Shown: positions 1 through 11,016, numbered from the stretch's first letter. The stretch: DNA of 64,000 nt from Cloeon dipterum (GCF_949628265.1 NC_088789.1:29381883-29445882), one strand, 5' to 3'. Notes: generated by a model from the letters alone, not told the origin. A program made the numbers and translations.

Positions 1-842
1 TTTTCATAGTCATTTATTGATTTTACCTTCGATTTTATACATATTTACAAGCTGCTGTGTTTTAAGTTGTTATTGTAAATTATTTAATTCGCTAGCTACA
101 CTTAAAATATATCCGGCGCGCACTTTTATATCAATCCAATCACAAAGATATGCTATGCAAATATGCAACTATATATAAATCAAATAAGTATATGCTATTT
201 AAAATATAATAAAAATTATCTACATAACAGTTATTAATTTTATAAGATATTCATAAAAATTCAATAAGGTTTGCATAATAATTTAAAATTAAAAGAAATA
301 CGAAACAATCATTGTAGTAAATAAATATCTAAAAAATGTTATTATTTTAATAATTAATTATATTCGTAATTCTTAAATTTGTTTTAAATAAAAATTAAAA
401 AACCGAGCCAATGAACTGCTGCCTATTATATATTTTTTGTCTTTCCTTTTGTGATCTCCATATATGCTAAGCGCCAAATGGTAAAAAATCAGCAAACTGC
501 CAAAAACGCCAGACAGAACATATACTAAAAATGAAACCGTCTGCTAGCCAAAGAGCCCACCGCTTCAAGCATTCGTGTTTTGCGACCAAGAGAAAGAATT
601 TATTAAAATTAACTGGGATTGTCTAGTTTGTTTCAAAGTAGATACTATTTTTGTTCTCCTGACGATCACTGACTTTGATCGCGTTTAAGCTCAAAGTTGA
701 TGTTTTTGTTTGCCAAACATTCGTTTCTTCACTGCATTTACACAAAATTACTGCTTATTCTTTTATTGTCATTCAAACGAGAGGTACCATAGAGTTAACG
801 CTTTCCTAGCCATTGGTAGCATTTCAGTTGGAAGGAAGCAAA
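1..842. other. AT-rich noncoding stretch upstream of the first ankyrin gene
   Basis: I see no convincing gene here. The stretch is strongly AT-rich, without a long reading frame or recognisable repeat. The part from about 540 to 842 presumably contains the promoter and 5' leader of the plus-strand ankyrin gene, but no clear TATA box can be assigned. A short reading frame that begins with TTG at 710 overlaps the leader and looks spurious. Confidence 0.5.
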
Positions 843-857
843 ATGTCCAGACTAATT

Positions 858-920
858 GTAAGTTAAAATATATCTTTCAATCGATAAAAGGTCACAGAAT
901 AAATCGAAATATTTTTTCAG
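858..920 (+). other. Probable short intron in the 5' part of the ankyrin gene
   Basis: A consensus donor GTAAGT at 858 and a pyrimidine-rich acceptor TTTTTTCAG ending at 920 bound a 63-bp intron. Splicing places the ATG at 843 in frame with the main ankyrin reading frame, so this may be a coding first exon of five codons rather than pure leader. Transcript data would decide. Confidence 0.5.
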
Positions 921-926
921 CAGAAA

Positions 927-2717
927 ATGAATTCATTCATCGCCATGAAAGAAAACGAACGCTTCAACGAGAAGACAGAGTTGGGCGCCACTCTGTTGAT
1001 GCTCGCGGCCAAAAACAAAGACCTGAAAAGCTGCCTGACACTCGTGGAAAAAGGCCAAAATCCGGAAGCGACTACAGATTTTGGCGTATCGCTTCTTCAC
1101 TTCGCGGCCGTGAATAAGAGACACGGACTGGAAATTATTTCGCACTTCCTGAGCCAAGGACTCGATTTATCGGAAGCAAAGGACGTTGACGGCGAGGAGC
1201 CAGTCCTTTACGCCATCAGGACAGGAGATTTTAGCCTCGCCAGGAATATTTTGAAGCTTCAAAATGGGGAAACTAACCTGTTGCTCTTCTTTGTTGCCCG
1301 AAACAATTTAAAAATCGTCAAAATTATTCACGCAGACAACCCTGAATTGATCAAAAAGCAAGACGCAAAAGGCAATAGTGCCCTCCACCTTGCGGCCGAG
1401 TTTGCGGACCTGAAAATGTGTGAGTGGATTATCAAGAAAGGCGTCGACGTAAGATCTGTGAACGCACTCAAAATGACTGCACTGCACTGCGCTGTGCTGA
1501 ACGTTAATTATGGGAGAGAAATTGTCAGGTACTTGGTCGTCCGCTTGAAATTGTCCGTTTACGCCAAAAACAGTTCGAGCGAGACGCCCCTGCACCTGGC
1601 CCTTTCGACTGGAAACTTTGAATTGGCGCAGCAGTTGCTGGACTTTGGAGTCAAAGTAAAGAGGTGCAGCAAGAACCTTTTGCACTACTGCGTCAAAAGA
1701 AATAAGCTCAAAAGCGCAAGGTTTGTGCAAAGTAGGAACAAATCTCTGATAAAACATCGTGACTCCAATGGCGAAAACGCTCTTCACATCGCAGCTGAGT
1801 CCGCGGACATGGCAATGTGCCACTGGCTAATTGAAGAGGGCGTCGACGCCAAGACTTTGGTCCGAGTTAGGAAATCCTCGGCTCTCCATTACGTCGGCTG
1901 CAACATATTCTACGGAAAACAACTCGTCGCTTTCTTCGTAGGCTTGGGGTTGGATTTGAACAAAATGGACAAGTTTCTCTACACCCCTCTTCACGTCGCG
2001 CTGATTAACCAAAATATTGAGGTCGCTGAGGAGATGGTCAAATTCGGTGCCGACTTTAGAGTAAAATCTGGCCACTTCAACCTGCTGCACTATTCTGTAA
2101 TTGGCAATGAATTAAAAAGCGTCCAATTTTTGCATTCCAAGGACCCAGAACTGGTCACGCAGTTAACGCTTTTGGGAGAAAACGCTCTTCACCTGGCAGC
2201 GAAGCACGCGGACAGAGAAATGTGCCAGTTTCTGTGCGAAGAGGCGGGCGTCAATCCTTTCAGCTCGAACGAGATGAACAACAATGTGTTGCACCTCGCC
2301 GCGGCCAACGAAAAACACGGGGCGGAACTCGTAGAGTACTTTGCCACCGAGAAAGGGGTGGACGTGCATCAAAGAAACGTATTTCTCGAGACCCCTCTGC
2401 ACCATGCTCTTGACAGAGAAAATCTGGGCGTCGCTGAGGCGTTGCTCCGGGCAGGCTCCAGCATTAATGCCTTATTGGCTCATGACAGCCTCCTGCACTT
2501 TTGCGTTAGTAGAAACAAATTGCAAAGCGTTAGGTTTGTCCTCGAGAAGAATAAAGACATGATCAACGCAATTGGCAATTACGGAATGACCGCTTTGCAC
2601 GTTGCGGCAAAGTTGGGTCACCTCGATTTATGCGAGTTTTTGGTCGAGCAGGGAATTGACTTGAACGCAGAAGATGCGTTTAACAACACGGCGCTAACCT
2701 ACGTCCCGTTTTATTAA
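927..2717 (+). CDS. Ankyrin-repeat protein, 596 aa
   Basis: The protein is built almost entirely of ankyrin repeats. The recurring signatures are ALHLAAE/ALHIAAE, TPLHLAL and VAEEMVKFGAD-type helices from about residue 20 to the C-terminus, roughly 15 repeats by eye. No other domain, signal peptide or membrane segment is visible. Repeats of this kind mediate protein-protein contacts; no specific partner can be inferred. The start at 927 aligns with the start of the minus-strand paralogues (MNSF against MSSSF). A 63-bp intron (GTAAGT at 858, TTTTTTCAG ending at 920) lies just upstream. If spliced, it joins an ATG at 843 in frame and adds seven residues, MSRLIQK. AATAAA signals follow at about 2798. 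Similar in organisation to 3529-5298 but clearly diverged, so it is an older duplicate. Confidence 0.85.
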   Translation: MNSFIAMKENERFNEKTELGATLLMLAAKNKDLKSCLTLVEKGQNPEATTDFGVSLLHFAAVNKRHGLEIISHFLSQGLDLSEAKDVDGEEPVLYAIRTGDFSLARNILKLQNGETNLLLFFVARNNLKIVKIIHADNPELIKKQDAKGNSALHLAAEFADLKMCEWIIKKGVDVRSVNALKMTALHCAVLNVNYGREIVRYLVVRLKLSVYAKNSSSETPLHLALSTGNFELAQQLLDFGVKVKRCSKNLLHYCVKRNKLKSARFVQSRNKSLIKHRDSNGENALHIAAESADMAMCHWLIEEGVDAKTLVRVRKSSALHYVGCNIFYGKQLVAFFVGLGLDLNKMDKFLYTPLHVALINQNIEVAEEMVKFGADFRVKSGHFNLLHYSVIGNELKSVQFLHSKDPELVTQLTLLGENALHLAAKHADREMCQFLCEEAGVNPFSSNEMNNNVLHLAAANEKHGAELVEYFATEKGVDVHQRNVFLETPLHHALDRENLGVAEALLRAGSSINALLAHDSLLHFCVSRNKLQSVRFVLEKNKDMINAIGNYGMTALHVAAKLGHLDLCEFLVEQGIDLNAEDAFNNTALTYVPFY

Positions 2718-3528
2718 TAAGAAACTTAGGAACTACTTTTCTCTACTTCTGGTGTATGTGGAAATATTAAACAGACAAACCATTGTAATTGAGGGAAAAT
2801 AAATAAATTTAAAAATACAATTTCTTTTATTTTAAATTTAAACAAACAATAACACCAAGTAACAGGAAAACAGCTCTTTAAAATAAAAAATACGTGGCCA
2901 ACTGGTTTTGATTATATTTAAATCCAAAACCACAATTCCTCGAATCAATTTTACTCTCACTACCTCTGCCTCTGAAATTTCATTCATTTTTCATCATCTC
3001 GCTGCTCAGTTTCTGCTCCATTCAACATCCAAAGTCACATGACCGATTTTACCTTCCCCTCCAACGCTAAGGAGAGTAAAAAACCTTAACAAACAAAGCT
3101 CGCAAGGTTCCAGCGCTGGCTTACTGAACTTAACACGTTTGGGTAAAATATTCATTTTGGGAATTTCAGTCAAATTTTCGGGTAGAATAAATTGAGGCCT
3201 CCCAGCCCTTAGCTAACTAATGTTCATATCTTTTACGAGAAAATATTCGATTTATTTTTAGTAACCTTTTAAGATATGTCCTAAAATAGATAAAAATGCA
3301 ACACAATCGTTCAAAGAATATTCATGGATGCCAATTGCTATATAAATAAATCTCCTTTTGTTTGTGTATCAATTTTAAAATAAAAAAGTGGTTTATAATA
3401 TCAAGGCTTGTTTGCCATTTTTTATTTCGCCTTATTATTAAAATGCTACGATATTTCATTTTTCATCCGATTAATTGAATATGGATGTAGATACTGATTC
3501 CAATCCAAGAGCCAGGAGAATTTCACTT
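2718..3528. other. Intergenic region between convergent ankyrin genes
   Basis: The region contains the 3' ends of two convergent genes. AATAAA occurs on + at about 2798-2807, and on - as TTTATT at 3421-3426. From about 2940 the sequence is recognisably duplicated at about 17700 (for example the stretch around 3020-3070 with TTTTACCTTCCCCTCCAACGC). This marks the left end of a roughly 3-kb segmental duplication. No gene is seen in it. Confidence 0.55.
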
Positions 3529-5298
3529 TCAACGATGCTGGTGACGGAGCCTATATATTCCAGTGAGAAATGTGCAAAACTCGAGATCGGCGTGTTCCAA
3601 GGCCAGTTGGAGCGCGGTATCTCCTCCAGAGCATTTTTCCGTTACAAGTTCTGGCCTCTCTCCAAACACGAATTTGGCGCTGGCGAGTTTCTTTCTGCGG
3701 ATGCAAAAGTGCAGAAGGTTGTCATTATCGATTTTGACATTTATATCAGCGCCGAATTTAAGAAGCTCCTCGGCGACTTTGATGTTTTCTTCGCGCAGAG
3801 CAGTGTGCAGGGGCGTTTCCTTATTCTTGTTGCGACCATTAATGTCCACACTCTTGGAAACAAAAAAGCTGACGAGGCATTGTCCGTGCTTTTCGTTGCA
3901 GGCGACGAAATGTAGAACGGAATTTTCCAATTCCTCGCTCAAGAATCGCGCATTAAAGTGGACATTGCAAAGCCACTGGCACATACTCAGATCGGCGTTG
4001 GCTGCCGCGAGGTGAAGAGCGTTTTCACCAGCACCTTTTCCCTTCACTTGCATCTGATTTCGGTCCTTTGAATGCACAAATATGGCACTGTACAGAAGGT
4101 TTCTTGAAATGCAGAACTGCAACATGTTCAATCCATAAAACTTAACATCTAAATCAGCGCCATTGCTAATCAATTCGTCGGCGACGTCCAGGTTTTCGTT
4201 TTGAAGCGCATATTGGAGAGGAGTTTCCCCTGATTTGTTCCTTTTATCGAGATCAACTTTCAAGCCGACGAAGTAACGGACGAGCTCCACCCCGTGCGCC
4301 TTGTTTTTTGCCACGTGGTGGAAGACGGTGGATCTCAATTCTGAGGCGCACAAATCCTTAGGCTTGATTTTATTTTTGCTGACGATCCACTTGCACATTT
4401 CCTTGTTCGAAAACTCTGCTGCAATGTGGAGTAAATTGCACCCTGCAAAATCGATCCTTTTCATAAGATGCGAATACCTGTTGGAAATAAATTTGGCACT
4501 TTCGATTTTGTTGATCTTCACGCAGTACATCAAAATATTCGGATCACACTTCTTAACCCTCACACCTGCATCCAACAAGTCACGAGCGACATTGACATTT
4601 TCCACGGAAAGTGCTGCGTGCATTGGTGTTTCTCCAGACTCATTTTTGGCGTACTTATTCAACTTTTTACTCAAGAAAAACTCAACCATTTCTCCTGCGT
4701 AGCTGTTTTGCGTATTTCGCGCAGCGAAGTGCAAAGCTGTCGACTTGTCTTTGCTCAAGGCCCTGACGTCGACTCCAGCCTCGCAAACAAGCCACTCGAC
4801 CATTTCCGGACCCGCAAATTCGGCTGCGATGTGGAGGGCCAATCTACCCTTGGAGTCGAATTCCTTAACCAGCTCGCCGTCGTGTTGATGGACAATCTTG
4901 CTGAACTTCAAGTTATTTTTTGTGACGAAGTAATGGAGTATATTCGATAAGTTGTTTCTGAGAATCAGCAGTTCCTTTGCTCGCTCAAAGTCGGCCAGTC
5001 TAACCGCATAGTGGATCGGTTCTTCGCCATCAGCATCTTTTTTCTTCAAATCGAGCCCTGCTTCAAACGTGAAATAACGGATTATATCCATTCCATCAGA
5101 TTTGTTCATTGCAGCAATGTGAAGCAGGGTTACTCCGAATTCTGTTGTTGCATCAGCCCTTTCGCCTGATTTTTCTACAAATTCAAGGAAGTACATGAAG
5201 TCACTGTCCCTTGCTGCAAGCATCAAAGGCGTCAGGCCGGTTGTCGTTTTTTCTAGGAAACGACTCGTTTCTTGGACGCTCATGAATGACGAAGACAT
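3529..5298 (-). CDS. Ankyrin-repeat protein, about 589 aa (copy 1 of a recent duplicate pair)
   Basis: The protein is an all-ankyrin-repeat array, with ALHLAAANADLSMCQW, TPLHTAL and LLHIAAE-type motifs spaced about 33 residues apart. I place the start at the ATG at 5298 (MSSSFMSVQETSRF). The reading frame stays open a few codons upstream, but without an ATG before the splice acceptor at 5322. A 5' UTR intron fits 5430 (GTATGT) to 5322 (TTCCCACAG). It is a close paralogue of 18327-20066 and a distant one of 927-2717. The C-terminus runs twelve codons past the shared LTG: a TA dinucleotide expansion (TATATA against TATA) removes the TAG used by the paralogue, giving the tail IYRLRHQHR. Likely a cytoplasmic or nuclear interaction scaffold; no partner is evident. 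Confidence 0.85.
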   Translation of the reverse strand: MSSSFMSVQETSRFLEKTTTGLTPLMLAARDSDFMYFLEFVEKSGERADATTEFGVTLLHIAAMNKSDGMDIIRYFTFEAGLDLKKKDADGEEPIHYAVRLADFERAKELLILRNNLSNILHYFVTKNNLKFSKIVHQHDGELVKEFDSKGRLALHIAAEFAGPEMVEWLVCEAGVDVRALSKDKSTALHFAARNTQNSYAGEMVEFFLSKKLNKYAKNESGETPMHAALSVENVNVARDLLDAGVRVKKCDPNILMYCVKINKIESAKFISNRYSHLMKRIDFAGCNLLHIAAEFSNKEMCKWIVSKNKIKPKDLCASELRSTVFHHVAKNKAHGVELVRYFVGLKVDLDKRNKSGETPLQYALQNENLDVADELISNGADLDVKFYGLNMLQFCISRNLLYSAIFVHSKDRNQMQVKGKGAGENALHLAAANADLSMCQWLCNVHFNARFLSEELENSVLHFVACNEKHGQCLVSFFVSKSVDINGRNKNKETPLHTALREENIKVAEELLKFGADINVKIDNDNLLHFCIRRKKLASAKFVFGERPELVTEKCSGGDTALQLALEHADLEFCTFLTGIYRLRHQHR

Positions 5299-5321
5299 TT
5301 TCCACCTCAAAATCTTGTACT

Positions 5322-5430
5322 CTGTGGGAAGAAGTTCATAAAATTCGTTAAAAAGATGTGTATATAAAAATCTCGATGTTTATAGTAACAATTGAAGAGT
5401 TAGGATTTTTTAAAGAAATAATTTACATAC
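5322..5430 (-). other. 5' UTR intron of minus-strand ankyrin gene copy 1
   Basis: Read on the minus strand, a GTATGT donor begins at 5430 and a TTCCCACAG acceptor ends at 5322. The same pair is conserved in the paralogue at 20200 and 20090, which supports a real intron preserved through the duplication. Confidence 0.6.
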
Positions 5431-5431
5431 C

Positions 5432-6406
5432 TTTACTGTGGGAAAAGGAAGCTGAATTCCCTGAATATTCAGAATAAAAGAGTTATTTGTTCGTCCCAAG
5501 ATTTGATCTGGAATTACAAATAAGAATTCAGTCAAATGCCAAACATTTAGAATGCAACAAAGAATTTGAGGAATTATGGAGAGTCATAAAATCATTAATT
5601 AACATATTAAAAAATTAGAATATTGCGGTTCATAATAAATTAAACATCTCAGCAAATAAATCAGTAAATTTCTTACCCCAAATTAATGGGAAGGACAATT
5701 TAACGAGACGAATGCAATATTTAATTTACTCCAGGAATTCTCACTGGCAAGGTCACCGTACTGGAATTAATGATCGATTTATTGATATTTTGAATAAGAC
5801 TCACTGCGCGATAAGGTGAATTAAAATCTAATAATATTCTACTTACGTGTGTGCGAGAGCGAAGCACCAAATTTGACTGGCCTTGTGAGCGAGCACGATT
5901 GCTGCTTATCGTTCGGCTGGTAGACAAGGAATAATCGTTTTATCACTAAACCTGCAGTACGCATGGGCGCACAGGTTTACTCAGGGTAAAGGTTAACGTC
6001 GCCAGGTGGCAGGCACTAAAATACCGCCTGTTTCCGTGATAATTCAAAATTCAAAGAAAACGGACTCCGCTGCCTTTATAATCGAAGCAATAATACTTCT
6101 CAGCCGTTGAGGGGAATTCAAACGATTCAAAGTGCTCTTCAGTGTGGAATTTTCTCAACAAATAACATTTAACAAAATGACCTAATACCTTTTTAACAAA
6201 GATATGTGTATTGCCAAGTCAATCTTTATTTCTGAAAAGACAATGCAGAGCTGTTAAAAGTTGTTTAATAATTGGTTATGTCCTATCAGTCGTTTAATTT
6301 TGTGGTGTAATACGAATATTCCAAATTTATGAGTCTATTAGATGCTTTTTTGCTCGTAACAATTAATTTTTAGAAATGAAAATAAGGTCTATTGAACTCT
6401 TCTGAT
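5432..6406. other. Upstream region of ankyrin gene copy 1
   Basis: No gene is recognised. The first 500 bp (to about 5930) are duplicated upstream of the second copy (to about 20650). On the minus strand an ATTATAAAGG sequence near 6080 could be a TATA element for the ankyrin gene, but it lies beyond the duplicated part. Short open frames on the minus strand near 5721-5927 have no ATG context or homology and look like noise. Confidence 0.4.
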
Positions 6407-6407
6407 A

Positions 6408-6605
6408 TCATTGAAAAAAATTCAAATAACATCGAAACTTCAACTTGCCAATAAAAACAGAAATAAAGCCCTTAATTTTAATGGTTCCTTGCATGATCTT
6501 ATTTCTCGCATCGTGCAATTTACAAATAAGTCCCAAAGAAGACAAATGCTTCCTCATTTCTTTTTCGCTGTTTGGTGGCAAACACATGAGCGCCACTAGC
6601 ATAGG
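6408..6605 (-). other. Short unrecognised open frame next to the ankyrin relic
   Basis: An open stretch on the minus strand begins with MLVALMCLPPNSEKEMRKHL at about 6605 and runs to 6408, directly after the stop of the ankyrin relic. It matches none of the other families in the window. It might be the last exon of an older gene or chance; I cannot assign it. Confidence 0.2.
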
Positions 6606-6606
6606 A

Positions 6607-7452
6607 TTACTGACCACTCCCTTTTTCTGGCCCTCCCTGATCAGAAAAAGTTGCGTTTCTTTGGTTAACGTCCACTCCTTTGTAGACGAAAAATGGGACG
6701 AGTGATTTTCCGAATTGCTTGTTGAGCGAGGCGAAGTGCAGAACGGAATTTCGGAAGTGAGAAGCTATATCTCGCACGTCGAATCCGAGTTTGCACAGCA
6801 AGCTGCACATTTCCAGGTCTCCAAAGGTGGCCGCCAGGTGCATGGCGTTCGTGCCTTGGGGCGACAAGATCTCTTTAACCATTTGTTTATTTTTCCTGTG
6901 CAAATATCGGACGGCCTTCATGTTGTTGCAAATCAAAAACAGGTGGACGAGGTTGAATCCGCCGACCTTGATCTCCAAATCGGCGCCGAGGTCCAGCATT
7001 GTCTCAGCCAAAGCCAGGTTTCCGGCCCTGAGGGCGTGCACGATGGGAGTTTTGCCTGATTCGTCCCTTTCGTTCAAATCTAAACCCATGTTGACGAAGA
7101 AGGGGGTGAGTTTGGAGCCATGTGCTGCGTTGTAGCCGACCTTGTGGAGCACCGTGGACTCCGGGCTCTCGGCGCTGACGCCCACACGCACCAGCCACGT
7201 GCACATTTTCTCGTCGGCGCACGCGGCAGCCACGTGAAGGGCGGTTTGCCCTTTAGAATCGACGTAGTTTTTAAGCAGATTCTTGTCCCTGCGATGCACA
7301 AACTGGGCGCTTTTCAATTTGTTGGTCATGACGCAGAATATCAAAATGTTATTTTGACTTTTATTTAATTTGGCGCCGAGACGAAGCAGAGAGTCTGCTC
7401 TATCGCTGCATGAATCGGTCTATGTCGGCCAAGCCCATGAACGGAGTGTTCC
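6607..7452 (-). pseudogene. Decayed third ankyrin-repeat gene copy (fragment)
   Basis: The minus strand reads ankyrin repeats over about 230 codons: LGAKLNKSQNN, then FCVMTNKLKSAQFVHRRD, and later NSVLHFASLNKQFG. It lacks the whole N-terminal third and breaks at both ends. At the 5' side an in-frame TAG near 7422 separates a recognisable GTP-L-like stretch from the open part, suggesting a frameshift around 7410-7450. At the 3' side the homology ends after VDVNQRN near 6665 and runs into an unrelated tail with a stop at 6607. No ATG lies at a position matching the paralogues. It could still make a truncated product, but the structure is that of a relic. The bases retained are GC-richer than the flanks, as in the intact paralogues. 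Confidence 0.7.
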
Positions 7453-9305
7453 ATCTGTCATAAAACCGATAGAACAAGAAATAAAATCAATATGGTACAG
7501 GATTAAAACTGTATACAGGATTTTAGGAGTTCAAATTATTTGTTGTTCTTTTCTACTAGAAGATCTGTGGTTTTTAAATCGACTTTCTCGCCAAGTGTCT
7601 AGAGAGTTATAATGAGTAAAAGCAAAACCACTATGCATTGAACAAAGGTTATCGACTTTGTTTGATTGTTCGTCGCAAATATTGACTCTTTAGAGGCTAA
7701 TGTTTCACTGGAATATCAAAATCGGAAACATAATAGATACCGAAAGTAACGAACTGTGAACTTTCAATTAAAAATATAATTATTGGTTGTAAACCAGCAC
7801 ACTTAGTTTTGTTTTGTGGAGTCAAACCTTGAGCACCCACATCATTGATATATTTATTTTAGTTGACAATTTTTGTACATAATAGTGTAAATTCAAAAAA
7901 TAGCCTAATGAATAAGAAATATTTTGTCCAGTTTTGTGTCTCAGAGAAATAAAAGTAGAGCTCTAAAATCAAAAGTAATCTTCGTCATTTAAATAATTAC
8001 TTAATTAAGTAATCACTTAATTTTACTTGCTCAGATTTTAACATCAATCGTTGTCATGCCAAACATTTGCCTTCACAACCGGCAAATTTTTCTAGTAAAA
8101 AAATCTTAATTTAGACATCAGGGAACAAGTAGTTAAAAGTACTCATTATGGCGATAGCCAAAAACAAGCAAATCAAACCAAAAATACCCAATAGAAAAAG
8201 GACCGCGCTAAAGCAAAAACGTGGCTTCATTCCACATCGCTTAAATTAAAATTAATCTACAGAAAATAAAATTTTAGATAAGTTGTTAATTTTTTTACAA
8301 TTTTAAATCTATTACTCACGCAGTTTTAATATTTTTAAATAACATCTAACTCTGATTAACATATTATTCTCAAGTCAGTTAGCAGGTAAAAACTAATTTA
8401 TTTTGAAATTACTTCACGAGATGTAGCTGCACCTGCCGGCGCAAACCCTTCAAAAAAGGTGGGAGGAAAGTGTATTAACATCATGTTTGCGCCTTCAGAA
8501 TATTCTCTTTCTCTCGACCCTCCGCATAGAAACATCCCTCCATCCGTGTTCTTCTCTGGTGTAAGTTTTATTTTTTGTTCTTTTAATATTTCCTTCGATT
8601 AAAAGTGTGTCACAGCCTTGAAATTTAAATTCCTAATTAGCCCAGCCGTATTTTACCCTGCGGAGCGGCTTGGAATTATGCTTTTATAACTACTGGCTGG
8701 CCTGAAGATCAATAAGCCAGTGCAATTCCCTTTATATTATTGTATTTTGGTTACTTTGAAAGAAGGCTGACGCGCGGACATATCTGAGTGAATACGAAAA
8801 AGATGGTTATGTGTCTATTATATGGTAATCTTGGTTTAAAAATGTATTCTACTCATTTACATTAGATCTTTATAAAATAATATGTCAGGATGAATTTTAG
8901 AATTGTAAATTATTCCAAAAACGTAACAGTTTGTTTTTCGTGGCTCACATTGTAGATGAAAATCTATTGGAACCTTTGTAGAAAAAGAGAAGGAATTTTA
9001 GGTATTCACAGTGGAAAGCATGAACAGCAGAGTTTCTTTTATTAAATTATTTATTTTTATCGAGGGAATTTAAGACTAAAATGTTTTTGTAAGAAGAAAT
9101 TTTATACCGCCGTCATTCACGGAATATTCCTCTATAATAAAATTGCGTTCAATAATTATTTTTTGCTGCCAAGGGTGAAGTTTTTCCAATGGAAATTCTC
9201 TGAAAATGAAAATTAAATCAACAGGCGTAATTTTAAATCTCAAAATTTTATTTTAATTTAATTCTTAAATTGAGCAGAATTTCTAGTGCTGCCTGCTGAT
9301 ACACA
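7453..9305. other. Intergenic region and probable 5' leader of bromodomain gene 1
   Basis: Most of the stretch is AT-rich without a gene. Around 8420-8570 it becomes less AT-rich and ends in a good donor (GTAAGT at 8561). An acceptor-like CAG at about 9275 or CTAG at about 9285, shortly before the ATG at 9306, would make 8561 to about 9280 a leader intron. This is a reading of splice signals only. Confidence 0.35.
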
Positions 9306-10495
9306 ATGTCTAAGCAGTCAGAGTCAAGTGGCCGGGCAAGAAAAACGCGCTCCTTTAAGCAGGAGAGCAAAGAGGTAAGCATTTAATAAAATAATTTAAA
9401 AACTCTTTCTCTAGTATTTCCTTAAAAAACACTATCAATTTAAGCGTTGCTAATTAATTATTTTTCTCAGCCGGCTGACACTGAGTTGAAAAGACCATCT
9501 CCCCCTATAAGCAGCCCGACTTATGAGGTTGAAGATGGACAGGTCAACCTGCCATATTTGCCAAAGCAAAAACCACTTTGTCGACCTTATGTGTTGGAAT
9601 TGATCAAGAAAGAAATCGAAAAACGTTGGAATAAAGACTACATGGAGCCGTTCCAAGAGCCCGTGAATGAGATAACTCTCGATTTACCGGTTAGTTGCTA
9701 TGATTTACTTTTTCAATCGCCCTCTTAAAACTTTTTTCCTTGTAAAACCTCATTATGATTTAAGGAGGAGCAAAATTTAATTTTAAAAATAAATCAAAAG
9801 TGATGATATTAACAAAAATTCCTCGATGTGCTGCTTTTTTGCAGGATTATTATTTTAAAATCAAGCACCCAATGGACATGGGCACTGTGTTGAAACGCCT
9901 GCAACACAAGTATTATGCAGATCCCAGCGAGTGCTACAACGACATGAAGCTGGTGGTCGAAAACTGCATGATTTTCAACGACCCGGATTCTTATGTAGTT
10001 GGCCAGGCAAAGATACTCTCTTCAGAGATTGAAGAAATAGAGCGAACGTTGCCACACCACCGTAAATACACAGCATGGGTTGATTCGGAAGGAAACATAC
10101 TAAATGAAGGCTCTTCAAGGAGCAGGAAACGCTCCGAATCCGCGCCACCGCACGGCTCAGACAAAACTTCTCAATTGGAACCGGAGGAGGAAATGTCTGC
10201 CAGTCAATCGGATTTGTATTCGTGGGTCACGTTTGCTAAAGAAAGATGGGCTTCTTATGAACGGGTGTGGAGGTTAAAGCGCCTGAAGAAATTTGGAAAA
10301 GAAAAAGTTGAACAAATGGAACGAGAGGCTCGGGAGCAATGGAAACAAGAATCGGAGCTATTGGAGAAAATGAGGTAGCTCGCAGATTTCTTCTTAAAAT
10401 TCAACTAAATCTCCATTATTTTCAGATTGGAATTCAATGCGAGACAGGCAGCTCAACAAAAGCCACCCACGCCAGATTACATGGATATTGAATAA
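9306..10495 (+). CDS. BET-like single-bromodomain protein, 295 aa, four exons
   Basis: Exons 9306-9374, 9471-9689, 9845-10374 and 10426-10495 join in frame with consensus GT-AG borders to 295 aa ending PDYMDIE. Residues about 55-150 form one bromodomain of BET type: the helix-Z/ZA loop region (VLELIKKEIEKRW, YMEPFQEPV, LPDYYFKIKHPMDMGTVLKRL) and the BC region (VVENCMIFNDPDSYVVGQA). The acetyl-lysine-anchoring Asn (in IFNDP) and the ZA-loop Tyr (LPDYY) are present. The tryptophan of the BET WPF shelf is replaced by Glu (MEPF). A charged helical C-terminus follows (about 225-280). Canonical BET proteins have two bromodomains and an ET domain; here there is one and no ET. Expected role: nuclear reader of acetylated histone tails. 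AATAAA lies at 10579. Confidence 0.85.
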
Positions 10496-10803
10496 ATAAT
10501 ATACGACCCTAGCGCGAAGAGGAATTGCTTTTTAGAATTAAGATATCATTAATATAAAAATAACATATATGACGAACAAATAAAATTTTTCCAGAAGAGT
10601 TAATAAATTTACAATTTATTCTTTTACAAGGAAAACCTATTCTTTTCATTTAAATAATCCTTGTTGACATAGCTTTTTGAATCAGTTTAATAATAATTAT
10701 TATTTTACAACTTCCACTGCCTCCAATACACATAGAGAGAGCAATACACACACGAAATTTCACTGTCAACAAAAGTCCAGCTTGACAAGTGCCTCTTATT
10801 GTT
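10496..10803 (+). repeat. Duplicated 3' flank, copy 1
   Basis: About 280 bp from 10524 to 10803 recur at 13361-13640 in the same orientation, with only point changes and small indels. Shared features include TTTTTAGAATTAAGATATCATTA at the left and the CAATACACA/CACTGTCAACAAAAGTC stretch at the right. In this copy it holds the poly(A) signal of bromodomain gene 1. Confidence 0.75.
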
Positions 10804-10878
10804 GCTGAAAAATAAAATATTTTGTAACAATTTCGAACCTTCGAAAAGGTAAAAAAATATTTTACCTTTTGTGTCTGT

Positions 10879-11016
10879 TCACATAACTTTGGAGATGTCT
10901 TTCTTTGTCAGTTTATATTTGCAGCTGATTGAGGCGATGAGGAGGATAATTACAGCAACCACTGGCAAAAATATGAAGAGCGAGGAATCGAAAAGGACGT
11001 AACGTACTTTGAACAT
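10879..11016 (-). CDS. Small single-pass membrane protein, 45 aa
   Basis: ATG at 11016 to TGA at 10879. Residues about 9-31 (SSLFIFLPVVAVIILLIASI) are a strongly hydrophobic segment followed by a basic tail (KYKLTKKDISKVM), so a single-pass membrane microprotein with cytoplasmic Lys-rich tail is likely. A second copy at 24707-24844 keeps the frame, length and almost every residue, with changes mainly conservative. That retention is the main evidence that it is a real gene. No known family is recognised. The upstream leader is also conserved between the copies for about 170 bp. Confidence 0.65.
   Translation of the reverse strand: MFKVRYVLFDSSLFIFLPVVAVIILLIASISCKYKLTKKDISKVM

Noticed and set aside
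710..1117. Plus-strand open frame overlapping the first ankyrin gene.
   Set aside because: It begins with TTG, lies in another frame over the ankyrin coding sequence and has no family resemblance.
6408..6617. C-terminal continuation of the third ankyrin copy.
   Set aside because: The segment follows a stop and shares nothing with the C-terminal repeats of the intact ankyrin genes.
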